This document shows positions 1 to 5,643 of a DNA stretch of 9,153 bases, in pieces (the stretch's first letter is position 1; every line of letters starts with the position of its first letter). The stretch is taken from assembly GCA_016839985.1 (NCBI GenBank), contig JAEOTG010000142.1:1-9153 (forward strand), in the 5' to 3' direction. Position numbers and translations under genes: made by a program. Source of the DNA: Candidatus Heimdallarchaeota archaeon (GTDB taxonomy: Archaea > Asgardarchaeota > Heimdallarchaeia > Heimdallarchaeales > Heimdallarchaeaceae). The notes beneath the pieces are model-generated. The model was given only the letters and a program-made list of their open reading frames with translations. It was not told the origin of the DNA and did no database searches.

Positions 1-81
1 CCTTTCAGAGATCTTATTGATCTTGAAAGATTTTTAGAAGAGAAAAGAAGAAAAGAAGAGAAAGAGAAGAAGATTTCCTAG
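1..81 (+). CDS. C-terminal end of an unknown protein (5' partial)
   Basis: Reading frame 1 is open from the left edge to a TAG stop at 79-81, giving 26 residues: PFRDLIDLERFLEEKRRK followed by EEKEKKIS. The tail is a highly charged Glu/Lys/Arg helix, and the DNA beneath it is almost pure purine (positions 36-73). That fits a natural C-terminal tail of a real gene, although a chance open frame of 26 codons cannot be excluded. The stop overlaps the convergent stop of the PHP gene in the palindrome CTAG at 78-81, an arrangement that supports both ends being genuine. No function can be assigned from the tail alone. Confidence 0.5.
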   Translation, partial: PFRDLIDLERFLEEKRRKEEKEKKIS

Positions 82-1154
82 TCTTTATTCCGATTTCTTT
101 TAATGAATCTTTTTTTTCTAAGTTTCAATATTCTTCTTACAGCAAGAATTATTTCTAAGAAAATGAAAATTCCAAACGAATATACAATAAAAACTATAAC
201 CACAATCCTAACAAAAGGAGAATATGATTTATCAAATCTAAGGTAAAGATGAATCAAACCTGTCCCAAGTTCATAGAATGGTTGAAAAATGTCATAAACT
301 AGATTATCTTTATATTTCCCCAGTATTTCGACTCCAAATGAATCTATAATGAACAAGGTTTTTCTTACTCTAAGTTGTTCCATTAAAGCTTCTTCAGTGA
401 ATTCAGTTACATTAAGAGCAGTCCATGCAAACACTTTTCCTCCATCAGATTTATCAGGAGAGTGCATATCTGTTCCTGTAATCAAACCTATTGTATCATT
501 ATGTTCTAGATAAAAGTTATAAGATTTTAAATCAAATACTTGTCCATTCACAACTTCAAAATAATCTACTCCCCAAGATAACAATTGATTTCTGGAAGGA
601 GAAATATTACCAAATGAACTCTCGCTATATACTAAATGGTTTGCAGTAATAACTCCACCTTGAGAGTGTACTTCATTTATTGCTTCAATTATTTCATCAT
701 TAGTTGGATTTAGAGGTATACTAAGGTTCCATTCTTTTATACCTAGAAAATTCAGGTGTAATCTTCTTGTTGTCCATTCCATCCCTTGTAGAACAATTAT
801 TTCATCTTTATACTCTTGAGCTAATTCAGCTATTTCTTCCGAATTCTTAAGTGAATTATGATCAGTAATGGCGAAAGCATTGAATCCTAGAGCTTTATGC
901 CATTCAATACTTTGTCTGATAGTCATTTTTCCATCACTGTATTTTGTGTGGGAATGTTGATCAAATAATATATCATACGTGATGTTTGTATTAGGAACAA
1001 AAGGTTCTACATCATCCCAACTATCATCATAATATTTTCTTTCCGCTGGACCGAATTTAGCTATGATAACACTAAAAACCATAACAGAACCTACAATAAG
1101 AAAATAGATAAAAAGATGCTTTATGATTGTAGGTACCTTCTGCGGAAATTTCAT
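78..1154 (-). CDS. Membrane-anchored PHP-domain metal-dependent phosphoesterase, extracytoplasmic
   Basis: A 358-residue protein with a PHP (polymerase and histidinol phosphatase-like) domain at about residues 60-270. Metal-ligand motifs are visible in order: HSH at 67-69 with D74 (SDG), TDHN at 97-100, E126 in GMEW, H173 in ANH, and D229 and H231 in GTDMHS. This is a full ligand set, so an active hydrolase is expected. PHP enzymes cleave phosphoester bonds using two or three metal ions; the substrate is unknown. One hydrophobic segment lies at about 11-33 after a Lys-rich start. A second lies at about 315-339 and is followed by a very basic tail (RRILKLRKKRFIKRNRNKD). By the positive-inside rule both ends are cytoplasmic and the catalytic domain is outside. 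Five N-glycosylation sequons (N57, N143, N183, N219, N248) fall only in that outer part. A TATA-like box about 25 nt before the ATG suggests a leaderless transcript of its own, 63 bp after the ferritin-like gene. The family call is firm; topology is inference. Confidence 0.88.
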   Translation of the reverse strand: MKFPQKVPTIIKHLFIYFLIVGSVMVFSVIIAKFGPAERKYYDDSWDDVEPFVPNTNITYDILFDQHSHTKYSDGKMTIRQSIEWHKALGFNAFAITDHNSLKNSEEIAELAQEYKDEIIVLQGMEWTTRRLHLNFLGIKEWNLSIPLNPTNDEIIEAINEVHSQGGVITANHLVYSESSFGNISPSRNQLLSWGVDYFEVVNGQVFDLKSYNFYLEHNDTIGLITGTDMHSPDKSDGGKVFAWTALNVTEFTEEALMEQLRVRKTLFIIDSFGVEILGKYKDNLVYDIFQPFYELGTGLIHLYLRFDKSYSPFVRIVVIVFIVYSFGIFIFLEIILAVRRILKLRKKRFIKRNRNKD

Positions 1155-1173
1155 GAAAACATTAGTATTATTG

Positions 1174-1186
1174 TTTTATAAAAAAG
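1174..1186 (-). promoter_or_regulatory. TATA-like box for the PHP gene
   Basis: On the minus strand this reads CTTTTTTATAAAA. It is centred about 25 nt upstream of the ATG at 1154, the archaeal TATA-to-transcription-start distance. Transcription would then begin at or next to the start codon (leaderless), which agrees with the absence of any purine-rich ribosome binding site before this ATG. Background is very AT-rich, so this is a positional argument only. Confidence 0.45.
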
Positions 1187-1217
1187 TTAAGTTTTACTCA
1201 AATTACTCTTCCATTCA

Positions 1218-1616
1218 TTACATAGACAAAAAATTATTTTTATGTTCTAGTGCAATTTCCTTAAATTTATGTGAAACCTCACTTAGAAAACTAACTTTAC
1301 TCACTGATTTTGAATAAAATTTCTCTAGAGTTTCTTCAATTATCTTTCCTACTTCTTCAGTTGTATTTTCATCTGTTTCTTCTTCTATTAAAAGTGTAAA
1401 ATTATAGGATTCAGAATTGAAATTCACGATAGGTTCAAGAATCATTTCTGTTGTATTTTCTCTGCGAATTTTTTTTAGTCTTTTAATTCGTTTTTCATAT
1501 TGAGAAAGAATGCTTTTAAAAGATTCAATATTTGCATTCTTTTCATAAAAATCTTTAGCTCTAGTTTCCATGTCTAGAGCAAATTTCAACACTGCTCCTA
1601 ATGTTGCTAAACTCAT
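1218..1616 (-). CDS. Small ferritin-like / rubrerythrin-related helical protein
   Basis: A 132-residue, almost entirely helical, soluble protein. Residues 1-26 (GAVLKFALDMETRAKDFYEK) match the first helix of ferritin-like and rubrerythrin-like proteins, with E17 and the A-x-x-FY spacing. A second amphipathic basic helix covers about 32-56 (FKSILSQYEKRIKRLKKIRR), and two more helices run through about 86-128. Rubrerythrins carry ExxH pairs in helices B and D. Here helix B has E41-K-R-I, so the His is missing, and helix D has only EH at 124-125. The di-iron site is therefore probably degenerate, and the fold call rests mainly on helix 1. The ATG is preceded by AGGTGAT with a 3 nt spacer. The gene starts 16 bp after the stop of the semialdehyde dehydrogenase, so the two are very likely cotranscribed. 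Role unknown; it may be structural, regulatory, or bind one metal. Confidence 0.7.
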   Translation of the reverse strand: MSLATLGAVLKFALDMETRAKDFYEKNANIESFKSILSQYEKRIKRLKKIRRENTTEMILEPIVNFNSESYNFTLLIEEETDENTTEEVGKIIEETLEKFYSKSVSKVSFLSEVSHKFKEIALEHKNNFLSM

Positions 1617-1619
1617 TTT

Positions 1620-1626
1620 ATCACCT
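1620..1626 (-). promoter_or_regulatory. Consensus ribosome binding site of the ferritin-like gene
   Basis: Minus-strand AGGTGAT, complementary to the anti-Shine-Dalgarno end of archaeal 16S rRNA (known consensus AGGAGGTGAT), sits 3 nt before the ATG at 1616. It fixes the start and shows that this genome uses SD-led initiation for an internal operon gene. Confidence 0.8.
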
Positions 1627-1632
1627 TACAAC

Positions 1633-3090
1633 TTAGAACCATCTAGTAATTACTACTTTTTCTTCTGTAAAGAAATCCACTGCATTCTTACCTTGTCCAT
1701 GAAGATCTCCTTTGAAGCTATCTTTCATACCTGAGAACGGAAATGTAGAAATTGGTGCAGCAACACCTATATTTATGCCAATATTTCCAACATTAACTCT
1801 ATATTGATACTCACGAGCTGTTTTTCCACTAGATGTGAAGATAGAGGATGCATTTCCATATGGATTATCATGAATAATGTTTATTGCTTCATCAAGATCC
1901 TTCACATGAATTATTGGGATAACTGGTCCAAATATCTCTTTTTGTGCAATTGACATACTAGGTTCAACTTTATCAAAAATTGTTGGACCAATAAAGAAAC
2001 CTTTTGAAAATTTCTCATTTACAGTCACATTTCTTCCATCAAGTATAAGTTCAGCCTCTTCTTCAATTCCATTTTGTATGTATTTCAGTACACTTTCCAT
2101 CCCTGCTTTTGATGCTAAAGGACCCATTTGAATTCCCTCATCTAATCCCTCACCAACTGTAATTTTCCTTGCAGCTTCTAAAAGTGATTCTTTTAGTGAA
2201 TCGTATATGTCTCCAACAGCTAATAGTACACCACCTGCAAGACAACGCTGACCAGCATTTCCATAAAATGAAGTTATTAAATTCGGAATTGTTCGTTCAA
2301 GATTAGCATCAGGCATCACTGTGATAAAATTCTTTGCTCCTCCTTGGACTTGAACACGTTTCCCATATTCTCCACATTTACGATAAAGTAGTTTTCCAAC
2401 TTTTGTTGAACCAACAAAAGATAATCCAATCGTGTCAGGACTCTCAATAAGAGTATTAACAGCTTCTGCTCCACCATGTACTAAATTTACAACACCCTTA
2501 GGAATACCAATTTCATCTAGGATTTCGAATTGTTTAACCATACTTAGTGGGCATTGATCTGAAGGTTTCAGGATATAAGTATTCCCAGTTGCAATTGCAT
2601 AAGGCCAGAACCAAGAAGGTACCATTGCTGGGAAATTAAAAGGTGCTACACAAAAGAAGACACCTAATGGTTGTTTAATCACCATTTCATCTATACCTGC
2701 AGCTACATCTTCAATATTATAACCCATTTGAAGAGTAGGAATTGTTGTTGCAGTTTCAATGTTTTCAATAGTTCTTCTATACTCTCCTCTTGATTCATCA
2801 ATTGTTTTTCCATGTTCTAGAGTTAATACCTTTGCTAATTCATCAAAATTTTCTTCTAAAGATTCTCGAAAATCATAAAGATATCTAATTCGGGATTGAG
2901 CAGGAGTAGTTCGCCATCTCCAAAATGCTGTTTTAGCTACTTCAATTGCTTGTAAGGTTTCTTCTTTTGTACTCATAGGTGTTTTTGCGATAATTTCTCC
3001 TGTTGCTGGATTAATTACATCTCTAGTTCTTTCTGTTACAGATTCTACCCATTTTCCATTAATGTAATTCTTTAAAACTTCTGCATTCAT
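1633..3090 (-). CDS. mmsA: Methylmalonate-semialdehyde / malonate-semialdehyde dehydrogenase (CoA-acylating)
   Basis: A full-length 485-residue aldehyde dehydrogenase superfamily protein. By family it oxidises methylmalonate or malonate semialdehyde with NAD+ and CoA to propionyl-CoA or acetyl-CoA, releasing CO2. Visible landmarks are the oxyanion Asn in APFNFP (149-154), K175 in the NAD-binding KPSDQCP, the FVGSTKVG loop (225-232), catalytic C283 in GQRCLAG, and E385 in KEIFGPV. Two features separate it from ordinary ALDHs and point to the MmsA/IolA branch. The usual catalytic-base segment E-L-G-G is QGGAKN here (249-254), and the C-terminus has the branch signature SGMKDSFKGDLHGQGKNAVD followed by FFTEEKVVITRW. 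It lies divergent to a class III aminotransferase, which could supply its semialdehyde, and upstream of the ferritin-like gene in a likely operon. A weak SD-like GTGGTAAG directly precedes the ATG. Cytoplasmic. Exact substrate (valine, pyrimidine, beta-alanine or inositol route) is not decided by sequence. Confidence 0.92.
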   Translation of the reverse strand: MNAEVLKNYINGKWVESVTERTRDVINPATGEIIAKTPMSTKEETLQAIEVAKTAFWRWRTTPAQSRIRYLYDFRESLEENFDELAKVLTLEHGKTIDESRGEYRRTIENIETATTIPTLQMGYNIEDVAAGIDEMVIKQPLGVFFCVAPFNFPAMVPSWFWPYAIATGNTYILKPSDQCPLSMVKQFEILDEIGIPKGVVNLVHGGAEAVNTLIESPDTIGLSFVGSTKVGKLLYRKCGEYGKRVQVQGGAKNFITVMPDANLERTIPNLITSFYGNAGQRCLAGGVLLAVGDIYDSLKESLLEAARKITVGEGLDEGIQMGPLASKAGMESVLKYIQNGIEEEAELILDGRNVTVNEKFSKGFFIGPTIFDKVEPSMSIAQKEIFGPVIPIIHVKDLDEAINIIHDNPYGNASSIFTSSGKTAREYQYRVNVGNIGINIGVAAPISTFPFSGMKDSFKGDLHGQGKNAVDFFTEEKVVITRWF

Positions 3091-3150
3091 CTTACCACTT
3101 TGTAATAATTATTCTAATTTGAGGTTAATGTGTTAAAAGATTATTCAAGA

Positions 3151-3158
3151 CTTATAAG
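3151..3158 (-). promoter_or_regulatory. Candidate TATA box for the mmsA operon
   Basis: CTTATAAG, preceded on the minus strand by an A-run (GTAAAAAA) that could act as a B-recognition element. It would place the transcription start near 3125-3130, giving a leader of about 35-40 nt before the ATG at 3090. The octamer is palindromic, so orientation is inferred from position only. Confidence 0.4.
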
Positions 3159-3198
3159 TTTTTTACAAAATCAAAATAATAAAACACTTCTAGAATAC

Positions 3199-3207
3199 CT
3201 TTTTAAG
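3199..3207 (+). promoter_or_regulatory. Candidate TATA box for the aminotransferase gene
   Basis: CTTTTTAAG lies 43 nt before the TTG at 3251. Transcription would start near 3228 and leave a short leader of roughly 20 nt, enough to hold the SD-like element at 3240-3246. It is separated from the mmsA TATA candidate by about 40 bp, so a regulator binding between them could control both divergent genes. No operator repeat is evident to me. Confidence 0.4.
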
Positions 3208-3239
3208 TAGAAATCTGTTATTTTTCAAAATAGTCTCTG

Positions 3240-3246
3240 ATGTGAT
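3240..3246 (+). promoter_or_regulatory. SD-like element that decides the aminotransferase start
   Basis: ATGTGAT matches the AGGTGAT used by the ferritin-like gene at six of seven positions and lies 4 nt before TTG at 3251. The in-frame GTG at 3242, the longest possible start, falls inside this element, so it is more likely part of the ribosome binding site than a start codon. Confidence 0.5.
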
Positions 3247-3250
3247 TTAT

Positions 3251-4549
3251 TTGAATTCCAAAGAAATAATGAAAAAAGACAAAGAATTCTACATTCAAGG
3301 ATATGAAAGAGTACCAGTTGTCTTTACAGAAGGTAAAGGTGCTGTGTTAAAAGATATTGATGGAAAAGAATACATCGATTGTTTTGCTGGAATTGCAGTT
3401 ACTAATGTAGGACATGCTCATGAACGACTAGTTAATGTTGCTAAAGAACAAATGTCAAAATTGATTCATACATCAGGTCGTTTCTTTAATGTTCCACAGA
3501 CTCTTTTAGTAGAAAAACTTGCAAAAATAACTCCTGGTGATTTAAAGTATACATATTTATGTAATAGTGGAACAGAAGCAGTAGAAAATGCAATTAAGTT
3601 GGTTAAGAAGTATGCTTATTCACAAGGAAAAGCAGGAGCAGCTTTAATAGCTTTAGAATGTTCTTTTCATGGGAGATTGGGGTATTCTCTTACATTGACA
3701 GGGCAAGCAAAATATAAGAAAGGTTTTAGTACCTATGCTAATGCTCCTGGAGTTGTTCATGCTCCAGCACCATATCCTTATAGATCTAAATTATCAGAAG
3801 AAGAATGTGGCATCGAAGCAGCATTGGCAGTAGAAACAACAATAGAAAGACATACGGCAGGAGATGTAGCTGCGTTTATAATGGAACCTATATTGGGAGA
3901 AGGAGGAATAATAATCCCACCTGATTCTTATTTTAAAACACTGGTAGGTATATTGAAAGAAAGAGATATTCCATTTATTTTGGATGAAGTACAGACAGGA
4001 TTTGGACGTACAGGTAAGCTGTTTGCTAGTGAGCATTGGGCTCTTACACCTGATCTTATGACATTAGCGAAGGGTCTTGGAGGAGGAATACCTATTGGTG
4101 CGGCAATTGCTACTAGTAGGATAGCTGATTGCGTAGAATCAGGAGATTTCTTCTCAACTTATGGTGGAAATCCTGTTTGTAGTGCAGTGGCTTTAGAAAA
4201 TATATCTATCATATATGATGAGAAATTGATTGACAATTCAGCTAAAAAAGGAAAAATCTTTCTAGAAGGATTAATCGAAATGAAAGAAAAGAAACCAATC
4301 ATTGGTGATGTAAGAGGAAAGGGATTGATGATAGGAATTGAATTAGTCAAAGATCAACAATCAAAAACACCAGCTTCAGATGAAGCAAAAAAGATTGTAA
4401 CATTTTTGAAAAATGAAGGTGTTATAATTGGTTTAGGTGGGATATTTGGAAATGTTCTACGATTACAACCTCCCTTATGTATAAACGAAGAACAGGTGGT
4501 TAATGTATTAGAGAAAATTGAAAAAGGAATCAATAACAAAATTGACTAA
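3251..4549 (+). CDS. Class III PLP-dependent aminotransferase (GabT/AGXT2-like)
   Basis: A fold-type I aminotransferase, 432 residues from TTG 3251 (435 if GTG 3242 is used; numbering below is for the longer form). Landmarks: SGT at 109-111 (cofactor phosphate), FHG at 142-144 (stacks on PLP), E215 in EPILGEGG, D248 in LDEVQTGFGRTG, the Schiff-base lysine K277 in LAKGLGGG, and T306 in STYGGNP. All catalytic residues are present and length is normal. Class III enzymes move omega- or alpha-amino groups (GABA, beta-alanine, 3-aminoisobutyrate, ornithine derivatives, alanine-glyoxylate) onto 2-oxoglutarate, pyruvate or glyoxylate. No argD-type neighbours are present. The divergent mmsA suggests a beta-amino acid substrate giving malonate or methylmalonate semialdehyde; this is inference. 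The TTG start is preferred because of the SD spacing and because the resulting N-terminus, MNSKEIMKKDKEF, looks like the usual beginning of these proteins. Alternative start ATG 3269. Cytoplasmic. Confidence 0.9.
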   Translation: MNSKEIMKKDKEFYIQGYERVPVVFTEGKGAVLKDIDGKEYIDCFAGIAVTNVGHAHERLVNVAKEQMSKLIHTSGRFFNVPQTLLVEKLAKITPGDLKYTYLCNSGTEAVENAIKLVKKYAYSQGKAGAALIALECSFHGRLGYSLTLTGQAKYKKGFSTYANAPGVVHAPAPYPYRSKLSEEECGIEAALAVETTIERHTAGDVAAFIMEPILGEGGIIIPPDSYFKTLVGILKERDIPFILDEVQTGFGRTGKLFASEHWALTPDLMTLAKGLGGGIPIGAAIATSRIADCVESGDFFSTYGGNPVCSAVALENISIIYDEKLIDNSAKKGKIFLEGLIEMKEKKPIIGDVRGKGLMIGIELVKDQQSKTPASDEAKKIVTFLKNEGVIIGLGGIFGNVLRLQPPLCINEEQVVNVLEKIEKGINNKID

Positions 4550-4562
4550 AATCATCATAGGA

Positions 4563-5519
4563 TTATTCTTTATAGCAGTTTAAGACAGCATCCCAAGCAA
4601 CTTCTGAAGCTACTATTCCAAAGGAAGTTAAAGGTATTTTTTTATTTTCTATCTCTTGAGTGCTAACAATGTAAAGTGAATCACCATCATTTATAGCATG
4701 AAAAGGTTGGATTGCACGAGCCATGGATGCATGAATTTGTCTTCCAGCTTGTCTCAAAGAATAATCATCAAATTTCTGATTGGTTACCACTAGCGTTAGG
4801 GTTGTGTTTGTTGTAAGATTTTCATTCTTTTCATCTTTTTGCTTATTAACATATTCCATTGCATTAATTCTTTCATCATTTGTTCGATCTAAAAATCCTC
4901 TTACAATTTCTCCATCGCGATTAACTATAGCTCCCAGAGCATTTACCACGGTAAAAACTAAGATTTTAGTATCTCCCAATCGAGTAAAAGCTCCTCCTTG
5001 TCCTGCCATTTCTGCATACGAAAAATCTAGACATTTTCCTACAGAAGCTGAAATACCTGCACCTTGAGGTCCTAATGGAAACTTACCTTCTACAGCTGTT
5101 TTCAATGCTTCTCTTCCTATTCTTTTATCTGGATAAACTGAATTCTTTCTAGGCCCAAAATCATAGATTATTGCACCAGAGACTAAGGGTATAACCATCC
5201 AATTAGGAGAGTAGTTCCTCCATTTGAGTAATTCAGCTGATACACCAGTAATAGCTTCATATCCCCACAAAGATCCACCTGCAAAACAGATAGCATCAGC
5301 ATATGTTCTATTTTCTCCTATTACTCCAGGAGCACCTCCTCTAATATCACTAGCCATTTTTACTCCTTTAGGAAAATAAAAAACTGTACATCCTGTTGGA
5401 CCATTCTCATATTCTGCTATACCTATTTTCAATCCAGGAAAATCAAATTTTAAAATTGGTTCTTTGCTGGATGTATTTAAATTTAGTTCAGTGTTATCAT
5501 TGGATATTGAATCATTCAT
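4563..5519 (-). CDS. P1 family (S58, DmpA/BapA-like) self-processing aminopeptidase
   Basis: A 318-residue protein of the Ntn-hydrolase P1/S58 family. These precursors cut themselves into two chains, and the new N-terminal Ser/Thr of the smaller chain is the nucleophile of an aminopeptidase, in some members specific for beta-amino or D-amino residues. Visible motifs: the N-terminal GPTGCTV (40-46), RGGAPG (60-65), CFAGGSLWG (78-86), SGAIIYDFG (114-122), GPQGAGISASVGK (150-162), and ENLTTNTTLTLVVTNQ (233-248). By family pattern the cleavage should be N238|T239, giving chains of about 238 and 80 residues. Downstream is DGDSLYIVST (278-287). As I recall, BapA and DmpA have a Ser-Gly-Glu-type motif here, so this protein may belong to the Thr-type branch with different specificity. 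No signal peptide; cytoplasmic. The first 20 residues (Asn/Ser/Thr-rich) precede the conserved domain and may be partly dispensable. It is convergent with the aminotransferase and divergent from the beta-helix gene. An in-frame stop at 5580-5582 and no earlier ATG support start 5519. Confidence 0.88.
   Translation of the reverse strand: MNDSISNDNTELNLNTSSKEPILKFDFPGLKIGIAEYENGPTGCTVFYFPKGVKMASDIRGGAPGVIGENRTYADAICFAGGSLWGYEAITGVSAELLKWRNYSPNWMVIPLVSGAIIYDFGPRKNSVYPDKRIGREALKTAVEGKFPLGPQGAGISASVGKCLDFSYAEMAGQGGAFTRLGDTKILVFTVVNALGAIVNRDGEIVRGFLDRTNDERINAMEYVNKQKDEKNENLTTNTTLTLVVTNQKFDDYSLRQAGRQIHASMARAIQPFHAINDGDSLYIVSTQEIENKKIPLTSFGIVASEVAWDAVLNCYKE
4636..4650 (+). terminator. Possible T-tract terminator for the aminotransferase gene
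   Basis: Plus-strand ATTTTTTTATTTTCT, beginning with an unbroken T7, follows the aminotransferase stop by roughly 90 nt. Archaeal transcription commonly ends at such T-runs without a hairpin. It lies inside the 3' end of the convergent peptidase gene, since only 13 bp separate the two stops. Weak call, as it may simply reflect Lys-rich coding (KNKKIPL) on the other strand. Confidence 0.25.
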
Positions 5520-5560
5520 ACAGAGAGTTAGAAATAAAATTATTAAGAGTTTCTTACCAA

Positions 5561-5570
5561 ATAAAAAGAG
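5561..5570 (-). promoter_or_regulatory. Possible TATA box for the S58 peptidase gene
   Basis: Minus-strand CTTTTTATTT, about 42-51 nt before the ATG at 5519. A second candidate, TTAATAATTTTAT at about 5533-5545, would give a leaderless message. No SD precedes the ATG, so the nearer one is just as plausible. I cannot choose between them. Confidence 0.25.
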
Positions 5571-5610
5571 AGTAGTGAATCATCTTCTTTATTTCTTGAA
5601 GGTAATTATA

Positions 5611-5620
5611 TTTATAATAT
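5611..5620 (+). promoter_or_regulatory. TATA-like box for the beta-helix gene
   Basis: TTTATAATAT lies 24-33 nt before the ATG at 5644. The predicted transcription start coincides with that ATG, which implies a leaderless message and supports 5644 over the upstream in-frame ATG at 5464. Confidence 0.5.
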
Positions 5621-5643
5621 TAAAACAATGCCTATGTATAAGG

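Noticed and set aside
36..73. Purine-only GAA/AGA tract at the left edge
   Set aside because: It encodes the Glu/Lys/Arg tail of the left-edge protein in frame; not needed as a separate repeat element.
1123..1317. Plus-strand 64-residue open frame overlapping the PHP and ferritin-like genes
   Set aside because: It lies antisense to the start of one real gene and the end of another, has no ribosome binding site and reads as low-complexity AT-rich sequence.
3794..4539. Minus-strand open frames at 3794-4036, 4159-4350 and 4354-4539 opposite the aminotransferase
   Set aside because: They are antisense shadows of a gene with every catalytic motif intact; their translations are Phe/Ser/Cys-rich with no domain character.
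4780..5067. Plus-strand 95-residue frame opposite the S58 peptidase
   Set aside because: Antisense to a well-conserved peptidase; the composition is a by-product of the other strand.
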